Shown here one piece after another: positions 8,984-18,965 of a DNA stretch of 64,000 nt (the first letter of the stretch is position 1; the number at the start of each line of letters is the position of its first letter). Both the position numbers and the translations under genes were made by a program. Source of the stretch: Pseudomonas morbosilactucae (lineage in GTDB: Bacteria > Pseudomonadota > Gammaproteobacteria > Pseudomonadales > Pseudomonadaceae); assembly GCF_023241715.1 (NCBI RefSeq), contig NZ_JALQCW010000025.1, positions 1 to 64,000 of the forward strand. The letters are read 5' to 3'. The notes below the pieces were generated by a model that was not told the DNA's origin, made no database searches, and was given only the letters and a program-made list of their open reading frames with translations.

Positions 8984-9829
8984 TCAGCACGCCTTGATCT
9001 GCTCCCACCGTTGCGCCACCTGCTCGGCGCTGGACGCCGGGACGCGGGCCAGGTCCAGCGGGTAGTCGACGCCCGGGTTCTCGGTAAAGCGGGTGGCGGT
9101 GAACTGGCCATTGCTGGCCCGCAGAATGTAGCCCGTGTCTCGGCACTGCTCCGAGACAAGAAACAGCACACCGGGCGCCACCCACTCCGGCTTGAGGTTA
9201 TGCGGCGCTTCACTCACGCCCCACATTCGGGTTTTGGCGACCGGCGACACCGCGTTGACCAGGATGCCCTCTGCCGCGCCCTCCATGCTCAGGGCGTTCA
9301 TGATGCCCAGTTGCGCCATCTTGCCTGCGGCATAGGCCACCAGGCCCGGCTGAGCGTAGGGCTGATACATCGCCCGGTCCGACGTCGTCAGCACCACCCG
9401 TGCAGCGGCAGATTGCCTGAGGTGCGGCCAGGCGCTTTTGCACAACCAGATGGGGGTGTAAACGCTGATACCCAGGGCGCGCTCGATAAATGCCGAGTCG
9501 GCGTCCTCAATCGATTGATAACCGACCCAACCGGCGTTGTGAATCAGGATATCCAACTGCCCGAACGCCTCGACGGCCGTCTCGATCAACTGCCGGCAGG
9601 CCTGTTCGCTGGCCAGGTCGGCGTTGTGGCCAATCACCTTGAAACCCTCGGCTTGCAGGGCGCGGGCGGCGTCGAGGGCAATGGCGGCGTCCGCACCGTC
9701 ACCGACCTTGTCCGCCCCAATATCGCTGATCACCACGTTGGCGCCGAGCCTGGCCAACTCCCGGGCGTAGACATAGCCCAGGCCCCGACCTGCGCCAGTG
9801 ATCACTGCCGTTTTACCGATGAAGTTCAT
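8984..9829 (-). CDS. SDR-family NAD(P)-dependent oxidoreductase
   Basis: 281 aa with the complete classical short-chain dehydrogenase set: cofactor loop TGAGRGLG (residues 11-18), acidic residue after beta-2 (ISDIG), HNAG at 97-100, and catalytic Ser150, Tyr166 and Lys170 (YAAGK). The extended cofactor region resembles the hydroxyacyl-CoA-type SDRs. It is divergent from a LysR gene 179 nt away, the classic arrangement of a LysR regulator and its target. Substrate unknown. Confidence 0.85.
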   Translation of the reverse strand: MNFIGKTAVITGAGRGLGYVYARELARLGANVVISDIGADKVGDGADAAIALDAARALQAEGFKVIGHNADLASEQACRQLIETAVEAFGQLDILIHNAGWVGYQSIEDADSAFIERALGISVYTPIWLCKSAWPHLRQSAAARVVLTTSDRAMYQPYAQPGLVAYAAGKMAQLGIMNALSMEGAAEGILVNAVSPVAKTRMWGVSEAPHNLKPEWVAPGVLFLVSEQCRDTGYILRASNGQFTATRFTENPGVDYPLDLARVPASSAEQVAQRWEQIKAC

Positions 9830-10008
9830 GGACTCTCTCCCCGTGAAAGCCCATCACCCTAACAATCACCGCACGGGATGTTTAATACTGATCAGCACGC
9901 CCTTTGATACCTGGCGCCTATCAGGCTTTTGCTCAGGCCCTGGGGCGGCTCAGGGAACAAGGCGCCGCTCAGGCCACAAGGATCAGCTCACGTGAAGGAA
10001 CCCAAGAC

Positions 10009-10950
10009 ATGATCGAAACCCGACTGCTGAGGCAGTTCATCGCCGTGGCTGAAGAGCTGCACTTTCACAAGGCCGCCCTTCGCCTGCACATGGCCCAGCC
10101 GCCCCTGAGCCAGGCGATCAGCCGATTGGAAGGCAAACTGGGTTTCAGCCTGTTCACCCGCAGCAGGCGCGAGGTCAAGCTGACGCCCGCCGGCAGCGCC
10201 TTTCTGCAAACCGCCTACAGCACCCTCAAGACCTTGGAGCACGGGGTGGAACACGCCCGCCAGGTGGCCGAGGGCAGCGCCGGCACACTCACCATCACGG
10301 CCGTGTCCATCGCCCATTACGAGTCGCTGCTCAACACCCTCAAGCAGTTCCGCGAACGCTTTCCCAAGGTCCAACTCATCCTCAAGGAAATGCCCTCCGC
10401 CCAGCAGGCCGAGGCGATGGTGTCCGGCGAGGCGGATATCGCCTTTATGCGCAAACTGCCGATGCCCGGGCACAACATCGAATCGCGCTTGGTGCTCGAC
10501 GAAGCGCTGCTCATGGCCCTGCCCATCCAGCATGCCAACGCGCAGGCCGAGCAGATCGACCTGCGGGACTTCGCCGACGAAGCCTTCGTCTTCACCCCCG
10601 AAGCCCTGGGCAGCGGCTATCACCAACACCTCATCGCCCTGTGCGAAGCCGCCGGCTTCTACCCGAAGGTGGTCCAGGAAAGCGCGCAGATCCACACCGT
10701 GATCGGCCTGGTGGCCTGCGGCTTCGGCGTGGCCCTGGTGCCCGAATCCATCGCCCACTCATTCAACGGCGACAAGGTCGTGTTTCGCCCCCTGCTGCCC
10801 GTAAACGCAGCCCCCAACCCGGCCATCGGCCTGTACATGAACCGGCACCGCGACAACCAGTCACCGCTGGTGAATAGCTTTATTGCCCTGTTCGACTTCA
10901 GCCACCCGCCGCAAGCCGAGCCGGGCATTCAGAGCCTGGGCTTGAGTTGA
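10009..10950 (+). CDS. LysR-family transcriptional regulator
   Basis: 313 aa. The winged HTH is at residues 1-60 (LLRQFIAVAEELHFHKAA, then PLSQAISRLE). An effector-binding periplasmic-protein-like domain follows. The N-terminus resembles the CatR/BenM branch (RQFIAVAEELHF), whose members sense aromatic or dicarboxylic acids. The start at 10009 follows AAGGAA by 8 nt. It is divergent from the SDR gene and probably controls it, perhaps with the PrpF-like and PhyH genes. Confidence 0.87.
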   Translation: MIETRLLRQFIAVAEELHFHKAALRLHMAQPPLSQAISRLEGKLGFSLFTRSRREVKLTPAGSAFLQTAYSTLKTLEHGVEHARQVAEGSAGTLTITAVSIAHYESLLNTLKQFRERFPKVQLILKEMPSAQQAEAMVSGEADIAFMRKLPMPGHNIESRLVLDEALLMALPIQHANAQAEQIDLRDFADEAFVFTPEALGSGYHQHLIALCEAAGFYPKVVQESAQIHTVIGLVACGFGVALVPESIAHSFNGDKVVFRPLLPVNAAPNPAIGLYMNRHRDNQSPLVNSFIALFDFSHPPQAEPGIQSLGLS

Positions 10951-11100
10951 GCGCGGCACTGGCAGCCATGGGCTTTTTTTCTAGACTACAAAGGCCACCG
11001 CCCCTCAGCCGAGGGCCGATTGCGAGGCTGGAACGACGACTCAGGTCTTAAGGGCTCACGGCGGTGGGTGCATTCAAACCAATAACATCGAAGGCAGTGC

Positions 11101-11856
11101 ATGGACTCGATTTGGGTAGCGGTGGGCATCTTCAGCTGTTTGTTGTCGGCTTCGCTGTTGATGATGCACCTGTATCCAAAACTGGCAGCCCGCCACCGGG
11201 ATGAAGACACCAATACCGTGGTGCGGTTGGTGGCCAATATCTTCGTGGTCATGACCTCCCTGGTGTTCGGCCTGATGATCAATTCGGCCAAGAACACCTT
11301 CGAAGCCATCGACGCCAACGTGCATGCCTACGCCACCAGCCTGATCATCCTCGACCGTTCCTTCAGGGCCTATGGCCCGCCCGCAGAAGATGCCCGGGGG
11401 CATTTGATGCTGTATGTCGAACAGGCCATCGCCAACCCCTACCGCGGTGACCAGGCGTTGCTGCACCAGAAAAGCGTCGCCGCTCAATACCTCGACGATA
11501 TCGGCGTAGCCCTGACCGCCATCAAGCCACCGGACCGCTTTCACGAAGCCATGCTGGTGGACCTGCGCCAGCGCTATCACTCACTGATCGAGCAGCGCTG
11601 GAAGATCGTCGAGCAATCAGAAGGCGCCATGCCCGGACCGCTGATCGGCATGCTGGTGGCCTGGATGACGCTGATCTACGCCAGCTTCGGCTACCGGGCG
11701 CCACGCAACCCCATGGTGATCGGCATGTTCACCATCTCCGCCTTACTCATCGCCGCCTCCGTCTACCTGGTGCTGGATATGAACGTGCCATTCCACGGCC
11801 CCATCCAGATTTCAGATGCACCGCTGCGCCGGGCGCTGGCAGAGATGCAACTGTAG
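11101..11856 (+). CDS. DUF4239 (bestrophin-like) membrane protein
   Basis: 251 aa with four predicted membrane segments: about 5-25, 45-62 (NIFVVMTSLVFGLMI), 180-200 and 208-228. A long cytoplasmic helical region lies between the pairs. This layout and the NSAKNTFEAIDANVHAYA segment match DUF4239 proteins, distantly related to bestrophin anion channels. GAAGG precedes the ATG. It is a single gene in an ordinary setting; the physiological role is unknown. Confidence 0.75.
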   Translation: MDSIWVAVGIFSCLLSASLLMMHLYPKLAARHRDEDTNTVVRLVANIFVVMTSLVFGLMINSAKNTFEAIDANVHAYATSLIILDRSFRAYGPPAEDARGHLMLYVEQAIANPYRGDQALLHQKSVAAQYLDDIGVALTAIKPPDRFHEAMLVDLRQRYHSLIEQRWKIVEQSEGAMPGPLIGMLVAWMTLIYASFGYRAPRNPMVIGMFTISALLIAASVYLVLDMNVPFHGPIQISDAPLRRALAEMQL

Positions 11857-11926
11857 GTTTCTGGAGGGAGCCGGGGCCTTGCCAGTCCACTGAGTTTGCC
11901 TGAGCGAATGCGTCTGCTTCCCGACC

Positions 11927-12313
11927 TCAGCCTTCGAGATTGCGCATTATTTCCATGACTATCGGCCTGGTGTACTGCTCACCGGGATCAGTTCCCACAG
12001 GGTCGCTGCTGCGGACCCATTCGCCCTGATCGAATGCGTGATATAGCGAAAAGGCGGGCTCAGGAAAATCGCCCACCATCCCCAAGTTCACGATGGCGCC
12101 TACCACCCCGTTCATCACCCCGTCGCAAAACCCATAGCTCAGCGCGCCCGCAAGAAAACCCTCAGCAACCTCCACGGACAACTCGTTCAACAACTGTCGA
12201 GGGTCGATGGCATACCTCTCGCAAATACCCCCAAGGTCACTCAGCGTGAGCGTGTTTTCTTCAGCGGCCGCCGCCAATGCCTGTAGTTCACTTTTCGGTA
12301 ACAACTTGATCAT
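11927..12313 (-). CDS. Hypothetical protein (128 aa)
   Basis: I do not recognise the family. The sequence begins with a helical segment (LLPKSELQALAAAAEE). It then has a glycine-rich middle (GFLAGALSYGFCDGVMNGVVGAIV) that could be a short buried or membrane-associated hairpin, and an acidic C-terminus. AAGG lies 8 nt before the ATG. It is the downstream partner of the lipoprotein gene on the same strand, 43 nt away. Possibly an immunity- or contact-type accessory protein, but nothing in the sequence proves it. Confidence 0.5.
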   Translation of the reverse strand: MIKLLPKSELQALAAAAEENTLTLSDLGGICERYAIDPRQLLNELSVEVAEGFLAGALSYGFCDGVMNGVVGAIVNLGMVGDFPEPAFSLYHAFDQGEWVRSSDPVGTDPGEQYTRPIVMEIMRNLEG

Positions 12314-12356
12314 GAGTGCCTTATTTGAGAAGTATCGCTAGAACATCTCAACGCCC

Positions 12357-12788
12357 TTAAGGTTGGATCGTCCGTTCATATCTAGGCCCATCACCAGGAA
12401 CCAAACGCAGTCTAAATTTATTCATCTGCCCTGAAATGACCTCTACCTCAGACTCACCCGGAGCCTCGCTGAATGGATTTGGTTTGCCCTCGGCCACAAA
12501 AACATACTTCCCTGGCGCCAAGTAGATCTCGACCTTTTCTCCGGTTTTGAAGGCTGCTACCGGACTAGCGTTAACCTTAAAAATCATCTGAAGTCCACTG
12601 CCCATGTAACCGTTATCTCGTATAACGGTCACCAACTCGCTCCGCCGGGCGTCCGGCTTTAGATAACTCTGATCAAGAATGCGTTCCTGCGGAACTGAGG
12701 CAGCAGATTGACTGGAAGCTGGGGTAGTTGCACACCCCGCAAGAAGAGCACTTGCAATAGCCAAAAAAGCCACAGACGTCCATTTCAT
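12357..12788 (-). CDS. Small lipoprotein (143 aa)
   Basis: A lipoprotein signal with lipobox LAGC (Cys19) follows MKWTSVAFLAIASALLAG. The mature part is a beta-rich domain with a G-Y-M-G-S-G loop and the segment KVEIYLAPGKYVFVAEG, typical of small envelope beta-sandwich lipoproteins. No named family was recognised. A ribosome site (AGGTG) lies upstream of the ATG. Composition is slightly AT-richer than the neighbours, as for the other lipoprotein at 13264. Confidence 0.68.
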   Translation of the reverse strand: MKWTSVAFLAIASALLAGCATTPASSQSAASVPQERILDQSYLKPDARRSELVTVIRDNGYMGSGLQMIFKVNASPVAAFKTGEKVEIYLAPGKYVFVAEGKPNPFSEAPGESEVEVISGQMNKFRLRLVPGDGPRYERTIQP

Positions 12789-13263
12789 ACTTCACCTATT
12801 AGCCATTTTTTCAATAAAGAGAGCCACTATTCCTATGAAGGGCGACCCAAGATAATTACCGTTTTTTCTGAGTACGCATCAGTTTTTAGGTTCATCTAAT
12901 GCCCGCTCTGTGAGATTCAAACGTTTGCCGAACATCCGCCCGTGGATCGCTCTCACGCACCTCCAGACAAGGAGTACCAGGCAGTTCCCTCGCCACTTCA
13001 ATTATCACCAGACTGCAGTTCTGCGCCGCGACGACGTTCGTCTTGTCGTTGGTAGACTCGGCCAGCGCCTACGCGTGCACAGCACGGACAGCCATCAAAA
13101 CCTACCCAAGATGGTTTCTAAACATGGCTACGCCTCACTATCTCCCTACATGGCACCCCATTGAGGGGTCTCGTCTGCCCTCACAACCAATAGATCTCAA
13201 TCGCCGCCGTGATATCATATCAGCATCACTCTGCCGCCCCCAACTACATCAAGGAAGCCCTAC
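12789..13263. other. Gene-free stretch between two lipoprotein genes
   Basis: No gene could be supported. Short open frames on both strands lack ribosome sites, family features and typical codon use. The left part (12800-12900) is AT-rich and may hold the promoter of the minus-strand lipoprotein gene. Confidence 0.4.
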
Positions 13264-13869
13264 ATGCAAAGGCTGCTCAAGATTTTCATCGTGATTTTCA
13301 CCGCTTCAAACCTGACTGGATGCATCGCGGGGTTTTCCGGCAACAGAGTTCCTGCCACACCGATGGACTACTCAGCACTGCAAACCCCAAAAAGAAATGT
13401 TTATCTTGAAATAGTCAATCTAAGATCAATGAATGGTTCTACGCCTAAAGAAAACAATTGGATGCCCGAAGAAAACCGGAAAATCGTTGAGCATTCGCTG
13501 CGTAAATCAAACTTATTCAAAAGCATAAAACTCAGCGGACTCGATCAAGAAGCCGACGATCTGAAAATGCAGATCACTATTACCGAAAACCAGTTCACCT
13601 CAGGGTTTGCGGGAGGCTTGACGATCTTCTCCCTTGGTCTGATACCAAGCTCTGCACGAACTGATTTCGTTGTTGAACTAAAAGTCAAAAAAACCACAGG
13701 CGAGCTTTTGCAAATTTCCAAGAACGAAGACTATGTAACGCAATGGGCAGGCTGGTTTGTCATCCCATGGTCTTCGCATACGATGCTTGATGCCAAAACC
13801 GACACACTGGACCGCCAACTTTCCGATGCCATCAATCGCTTGGTCGCCAGCAAAGAACTCGCACTGTAA
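13264..13869 (+). CDS. Lipoprotein of unknown function (201 aa)
   Basis: Lipobox LTGC with Cys20 after a hydrophobic signal (LLKIFIVIFTASN). The mature protein has a repeating strand pattern, a central NQFTSGFAGGLTIFSLGLIP glycine-rich hydrophobic loop and a helical C-terminus. AAGGAAG precedes the ATG. GC content is visibly lower than in neighbours, suggesting horizontal origin or weak constraint. No family was recognised; it resembles single-domain outer-membrane lipoproteins. The 240 nt after it hold no gene. Confidence 0.68.
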   Translation: MQRLLKIFIVIFTASNLTGCIAGFSGNRVPATPMDYSALQTPKRNVYLEIVNLRSMNGSTPKENNWMPEENRKIVEHSLRKSNLFKSIKLSGLDQEADDLKMQITITENQFTSGFAGGLTIFSLGLIPSSARTDFVVELKVKKTTGELLQISKNEDYVTQWAGWFVIPWSSHTMLDAKTDTLDRQLSDAINRLVASKELAL

Positions 13870-14109
13870 AACCCTCGCCCCGACCACGAAGCGATAGATT
13901 ACTCAGGCCTGTCGTCTATTGCTTCTGGCTGGCTGTAACGCTCACTCAGCAATCCATTGATCGACCTCGATTGAACACCCCGCCACTCCCGCGCAGCGAC
14001 TGACATTTCTGTTCAACACCAGAAAATTCCCACCCCTCCCTTGGGCCCGCCCCCCACCTGGCGTTATCGTAAGCGCCCCCTTTTGTAATCCGTTGCCCAG
14101 GAGCACTCC

Positions 14110-14730
14110 ATGGACCTCGCCACGCTGACGCTGTTTGTCCCGGCCTGCTTTGCCTTGAACATGGCCCCTGGGCCGAACAACCTGCTGTCGGTGAGTAACG
14201 CCACGCGCTACGGCTATCGCACCGCGTGCCTGGCTGGGTTGGGTCGGTTGCTGGCGTTTGCCGGGATGATCGCCCTGGCCGCCGCCGGGCTGGCGGTGGT
14301 GCTGCAGACGTCGGAGTTGCTGTTCTACGGGATCAAGATTCTGGGGGCGGCGTATCTGCTGTACCTGGCGCTGCAGCTGTGGCGCGCCAACCCGGCCGCC
14401 GAGGCTGGGGATGCCAGTGCGGCCCGGGGCTTGCTGGCCCTGGCTCGGCAGGAGTTCCTGGTGGCGGCGGGCAACCCCAAGGCGATCCTGATTTTTACCG
14501 CGTTCCTGCCGCAGTTCGTGACCCCGGGGCAAGCCGTGGGCCCGCAATTTCTGCTGCTGGGGGCCTTGTTCCTGGCCCTGGAATGGCTGGCCATCGGCGC
14601 CTATGCCTACATGGGTCTGCACATGCGCCGCTGGTTCAGCGAGCCCCGCGGCAAGCGGCTGTTCAACCGTTGCTGCGCCGGCCTGTTGTCCGCCGCAGCT
14701 TCGGTGCTGCTGATGGCCCGCCGTACCTGA
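14110..14730 (+). CDS. LysE/RhtB-family amino-acid exporter
   Basis: 206 aa with about six membrane helices. The family hallmark APGPNNLL lies at residues 18-25, and a second family loop (NPKAILIFTAFLPQFV) at about 122-137. These inner-membrane proteins export amino acids or related small metabolites by proton antiport. AGGAG precedes the ATG. It converges on the chemoreceptor gene with 5 nt between stop codons. The substrate cannot be inferred from sequence. Confidence 0.87.
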   Translation: MDLATLTLFVPACFALNMAPGPNNLLSVSNATRYGYRTACLAGLGRLLAFAGMIALAAAGLAVVLQTSELLFYGIKILGAAYLLYLALQLWRANPAAEAGDASAARGLLALARQEFLVAAGNPKAILIFTAFLPQFVTPGQAVGPQFLLLGALFLALEWLAIGAYAYMGLHMRRWFSEPRGKRLFNRCCAGLLSAAASVLLMARRT

Positions 14731-14735
14731 GCGAC

Positions 14736-16310
14736 TCAGGTACGGAAGTGCACCACCAGGCTCTGCAACTCGCTGCCCAGGCGTGCCAGCTCGATGCTGG
14801 ACGAGGCAATTTCACCGCTGGCCTGGGCGGACTGGTCGGCGGTTTCACGCACATGCAGCACGCTGCGATTGATCTCCGCCACCACCGTGCTCTGCTCCTC
14901 GGCAGCGCTGGCGATCAGCAGGCTCATCTGCTGGATCTCCGAAACCTGGCGGGTGATGGCTTCCAGGGCATCGCCGGTGTTGCGCACGCCGGTCACCGTT
15001 GACTGGGTCTGCTCGACACTGGCCTGCATGGTGCGGGTGCTTTCATCGGCAATGCGCTGCAAGCCGCTGATCAGTTGTTCGATCTCTTCCGAGGAATGCT
15101 GGGTGCGCTGCGCCAGGCTGCGCACTTCATCCGCCACCACGGCAAAACCACGGCCCGCCTCACCGGCCCGGGCGGCTTCGATGGCCGCGTTCAAGGCCAG
15201 CAGGTTGGTTTGCCCGGCCACCGCCTTGATCACCCCCAGCACACTGCCGATGCGTTCGATTTCCTGATGCAGGCGGTTCATGGATTCGGCGGACACCCCG
15301 ACTTCACCGGCGAGGACTTCGATTTGCAGGATCGCCTCGCGGGAAATGTGCGAGGCGCCGCTGGCTTCGCTGTCGGCCTGGCGCGCGGCACTGGCGGCGT
15401 CTTCCGAGTTGCGCGCCACCTTCTGCACCATCACCGTCATGTCGTTGATGGCACTGGCCACCTTATCGGTGTCCGAGCGCTGGCTGTCGGTGCCGGCCTG
15501 GGTCTGGGTGGTGATGGTCGCCAGTTGGCTGGCCGACACTGCCAGTTGCGAGGAGCCGCTGCCAATCTTGGTGATGACCTCCCGCAGGCGCTGGCTCATG
15601 TTGCCAATGGCCCGCAGCAGTTGCCCCAATTCATCGCGACGCTGGCTGTGCAGTTGCACGGTCAGGTCGCCATTGGCGATGCGCTCGGCAGCCAGCAGGG
15701 TTTGCTGCAACGGCACGATGATCTGCCGGGCGATGACCCAGGCGATCAGCGCACCGAACAGCAGCGCCGCCGCCGTGACACCCCAAAGAATCGAGACCAC
15801 GGTGCGCACGCTGGCGGCCGCCCGCTCCTCTTCTTTTTTGTACAGCACGTTAATGCTGTCCTGCAGATCAGACAGCAGCTCGTTGGCCTGGACAATGGCG
15901 CTGGCATTGGCGGTGGAGGCGTTCAGCGCAGCCTGGTGGGCCTTGATGTAGGCGTCCAGGCCCTCACTCAGGCGCTGCACCAGTTGCTGGTCCTCAGCTG
16001 GCCACTGGCCGCCCTTGAGGTCGGCAAACACTTCCGACAAGGCGCTTTGCAGCGCTTGCTGGTGAGTGTCGTGGGCATTGAGTTCGGCGCGCTCGGCGCT
16101 CAGCGCGTACTTGAAATTGGCTTCGCGGGCGAACACGGTTTCATCGAAGATCCCGCCCAGGCGGTTGATCCGCGCGAAAGACGACTCGTCATTGCGCAAG
16201 CCATGCAAGCCGGTGGCCGCCAACAGCACCGCCAGGGCCAGCAACAGGCCAAACCCCAGGCCGAGCTTACGGGTGACGGTCAGATTTTCCAGTGAGAACA
16301 GGCGCAGCAT
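14736..16310 (-). CDS. Methyl-accepting chemotaxis protein
   Basis: 524 aa. An N-terminal membrane helix (about 15-35), a roughly 140-residue periplasmic four-helix-type ligand domain and a second membrane helix (about 170-192) come first. A HAMP domain (about 193-245) and the cytoplasmic signalling domain follow, with the hairpin tip [20 protein letters not shown] near residue 375. No C-terminal CheR-docking pentapeptide is seen. AAGGAG precedes the ATG. It feeds a chemotaxis-type kinase encoded elsewhere; the ligand is unknown. Confidence 0.9.
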   Translation of the reverse strand: MLRLFSLENLTVTRKLGLGFGLLLALAVLLAATGLHGLRNDESSFARINRLGGIFDETVFAREANFKYALSAERAELNAHDTHQQALQSALSEVFADLKGGQWPAEDQQLVQRLSEGLDAYIKAHQAALNASTANASAIVQANELLSDLQDSINVLYKKEEERAAASVRTVVSILWGVTAAALLFGALIAWVIARQIIVPLQQTLLAAERIANGDLTVQLHSQRRDELGQLLRAIGNMSQRLREVITKIGSGSSQLAVSASQLATITTQTQAGTDSQRSDTDKVASAINDMTVMVQKVARNSEDAASAARQADSEASGASHISREAILQIEVLAGEVGVSAESMNRLHQEIERIGSVLGVIKAVAGQTNLLALNAAIEAARAGEAGRGFAVVADEVRSLAQRTQHSSEEIEQLISGLQRIADESTRTMQASVEQTQSTVTGVRNTGDALEAITRQVSEIQQMSLLIASAAEEQSTVVAEINRSVLHVRETADQSAQASGEIASSSIELARLGSELQSLVVHFRT

Positions 16311-16479
16311 GCAGGCTCCTTGAAGATGATTGGAACGCTTCCATCACCCCGAGTCCCCCTGGCCTAGCCCGCGCCAGAACGGCCCACAGTGCACATTCCT
16401 GCAATGCTATCGGATAGCCAGCACCCAACTTTAGGGGCTGGCGGAAAAAGACTTGTAACGCACCGCAATGGTGCTGTTT

Positions 16480-16698
16480 TCAGCTGGAATACCCCTCTTC
16501 CAACCTAGGAAAAGCCCCCGCCTTCACCGCCGCGACATAAGCCTGCAACGCCGCGGCAATGCTCGGTTGCCCGCTCATGAAGTTACGCACGAACCGCGGG
16601 CGGTGAGCACTCAGGGACAGGCCGAGCCTGTCGTGCAGGACCAGCACCTGGCCGTCGGTGCCGGGCCCGGCGCCAATGCCGATCACCGGACTGGTCAC
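16480..16698 (-). pseudogene. 3' remnant of a panB gene (ketopantoate hydroxymethyltransferase)
   Basis: About 72 codons match the C-terminus of Pan[28 protein letters not shown] and a final helix ([16 protein letters not shown]). The upstream two thirds, including the catalytic Glu and metal ligands, are absent. The match begins about 10 nt after the stop codon of the Gfo/Idh gene. It has no start codon or ribosome site of its own in the homologous part. It is therefore a truncated, non-functional copy left by a deletion or recombination; the functional panB must be elsewhere. Confidence 0.75.
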
Positions 16699-16708
16699 GA
16701 TCACGGCC

Positions 16709-17877
16709 TCAATAATCCACCCAGACACCGCCCTGGTCGGCCGAGCTGACGCAGCGCTCGACCCAGCGCACCCCTTCGACCCCGGCGTGAATGTCCGGGT
16801 AGCGCAGGCTCGCCAGCAAGTCCTGGTCATCGCGGTCGGCGGCGTCCATGGCCAGGGCAAAGCGGTAGTAGAGGTTGGCCCAGGCGTCGAACAAACCCTC
16901 TGGATGGCCAGCGCCGATGCGGTCGTCTATCAGGGCATTGGCATGCAGGTAGCCCATGCCTCGCTCAAGGACCTGCGCCGGCCGGCCCTGAACTTCAAAG
17001 GACAGTTGGTTGGGGCGCTCGTCCCACCATTCCAGGCTGGCCTTGGCGCCGACCACGCGGATTTTCTGCCCATGCATGGAACCGGCATTCACGGCGCTGG
17101 ACCACAGCGTGCCCATGGCCCCACCTTCGTACTCCATAATGGTGTAGGCGTTGTCCTCTAGGGGCGCGCGACTCTTCACAAAACTCTGGCGGACGCACAG
17201 CAGTTTTTTGATTTTCAACTCGGGCAGCATCACTTCCGATAAGTACAGCGGGTGGGTGCCCACATCCCCCAGCACATAGCTGGGGCCGGCCAGACGCGGG
17301 TCGACTCGCCATTGGGTGGCCGCGTTTTGGGCCTCCACCGGGGCGCTGTGGAAGCCATGGGCGAACTGCATCTGCACCAGGCGGATCTCCCCCAGTTCAC
17401 CCTGGGCGATCATTTCCCGGGCCTGCTCGATCAACTGGTGGCCGGCATAACCGTAGGTCACGCCAACAATGCGATTGCGTGCGAGGGCCAGTTCGCGCAG
17501 AGCCTCGGCCTCGGCCAGGGTAAAACACAGGGGCTTTTCACAGACCACATGCAGGCCGGCATCCAAGGCGCCCGGGTAATGGCGAAATGCGTGCCGTTGG
17601 GGGTGGCCACCGACACCGCCTGGATGCCGTCCGGGCGCCGCGCCTCGCCCTCGAACAAGCTGCGGTAATCGGCGTAGCAACGCTCGGGGTCCAGCCCCAG
17701 GCTCTCGCCGAAGGCCCGGCCACGTTCGGGGTCGAGGTCGAAGGCGCCGGCCACCAGGCTGAAAGACTGGTCGCGCAAGGCGGCGCTGCGGTGGATGTAG
17801 CCGATCTGGCTGTCACGCCCGCCGCCGACCATGGCCCAACGCAGGGGCTGGGAAATACGCTTGCTGCCGTTAATCAT
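16709..17877 (-). pseudogene. Gfo/Idh/MocA-family dehydrogenase, broken by a frameshift
   Basis: The first frame begins at 17877 (GAGG upstream) and encodes the Rossmann N-terminus (LRWAMVGGGRDSQIGYIHR) up to TPNGTHFAITRA. At about 17570 the homology jumps to another frame (LDAGLHVVCEKPL) and runs intact to 16709. Inserting one G (GCGCC to GCGGCC) restores a protein of about 389 aa with the family EKPL and GDVGTHPLYL motifs. Such enzymes oxidise sugars or inositols with NAD(P). The gene is 28 nt behind the TIM-barrel isomerase gene, so they form one catabolic unit. The frameshift may be a consensus error. Confidence 0.85.
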
Positions 17878-17905
17878 AATGAGGTCCTCAAGGGGGAAAA
17901 GCCGG

Positions 17906-18829
17906 TCAGAAACCGACCCGGGAAAGGTAGGCACGGCTGGCGGCAACGTCTTTCAGGCTGCCCCCGGACTGACGCGGATCACGCTCCTGCTCAACCGTGA
18001 TGTAGCCCTGGTAGCCCAGCTCACCGAGCAGTTCACGCAACGCCGGGTAGTCGATCACCCCCTGGCCGATGGGGCACATCACGCCCTGGCCGCAGGCGGC
18101 GAAAAAACGGATGCGTTGGTTCAGCACCTGTTCGAACACCCCTTGATCGATGTCCTTGAAATGCAGGTAATCCAGGCGTTCGGCGTATTGGCGCAAGGTG
18201 CTGAGCGGGTCCATGCCGGCGTAGTACAGGTGGCCGGTGTCCAGGCACAGCCCCGCCACCTCATAGGGAATGTCGGCCACCAGCTGCGCCAGCTCATCGG
18301 CGAACTCGATGTAGCCGCCGGCGTGGGGATGCACCACGGTGCGCACCCCGTATTGGCCCCAGGCCAGCTCGGCGATGCGGCGGATATGCCCCATCATGCC
18401 GCGCCAGGCCGAGGCCTCCAGGCGAGGGGCGCGGTCGCTGTGGCCCGCCGCGTAATCGCGCTCCTCGTGGCCCCAATCGATCACCACCAGGCACGGCAAG
18501 GCATAGCGCTGGCCGGGCTGGCGGGCAATGGCCGGCAGTTGCTTGAGCAAGGAGCAGATGTCGTGGGTCTGTTGCAGCAACCGGGGCAGATTGGCAGGGT
18601 CCACCAGGTTGTCGAAAATCGTCCCGGCCACCACTTCAAGATTCAGCCGTTGCAGCTCGGGCGCCAAGGTGGCGACGTCCAGTGGCAGGTAGCCATAGGG
18701 CCCCAATTCGATGCCGCGATAGCCGGCCTGAGCCGCCTCATCGAGCACCAGGCGCCAGTCCGGCAGATGGGGATTGTTGACGTCATCCACGCCCCAGCAA
18801 CAAGGCGCCGTGGAAATATTCAGGCTCAT
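17906..18829 (-). CDS. Sugar phosphate isomerase/epimerase family (TIM barrel)
   Basis: 307 aa with the xylose-isomerase-like TIM barrel: GIELGPYGY near 37, VHPHAGGY around 165, LCLDTGHLYYAG around 191-202, HFKDID around 225, and YITVEQERDP near the C-terminus supplying metal ligands. It resembles IolE/IolH-type proteins of inositol and rare-sugar catabolism. GGAG precedes the ATG. It is first in the unit with the Gfo/Idh gene and divergent from a LacI-type regulator that likely represses it. The actual sugar is unknown. Confidence 0.83.
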   Translation of the reverse strand: MSLNISTAPCCWGVDDVNNPHLPDWRLVLDEAAQAGYRGIELGPYGYLPLDVATLAPELQRLNLEVVAGTIFDNLVDPANLPRLLQQTHDICSLLKQLPAIARQPGQRYALPCLVVIDWGHEERDYAAGHSDRAPRLEASAWRGMMGHIRRIAELAWGQYGVRTVVHPHAGGYIEFADELAQLVADIPYEVAGLCLDTGHLYYAGMDPLSTLRQYAERLDYLHFKDIDQGVFEQVLNQRIRFFAACGQGVMCPIGQGVIDYPALRELLGELGYQGYITVEQERDPRQSGGSLKDVAASRAYLSRVGF

Positions 18830-18965
18830 AGGACACTCCGCTCATTGTTCTTATGCAGCGACATCGCGCTATGAGGAATCCTAAGTGGCTGGGTGCTCGC
18901 GCTGCTATAGTCCGCTCGCAGAACCTTGCAAAACCCCTCAAAAACCTGAAACGGCCTTGCATTTC

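Noticed and set aside
10950..10985. Terminator after the LysR gene at 10950
   Set aside because: A T-run exists at about 10974-10980, but no convincing stem precedes it.
12910..13164. An 84-codon plus-strand frame between the two lipoprotein genes
   Set aside because: No ribosome site, no recognisable domain, atypical codon use.
18857..18870. AGCG-N6-CGCT as a LacI operator
   Set aside because: Too short and unlike the TG-AA-CG-TT-CA pattern of the family; expected by chance in GC-rich DNA.
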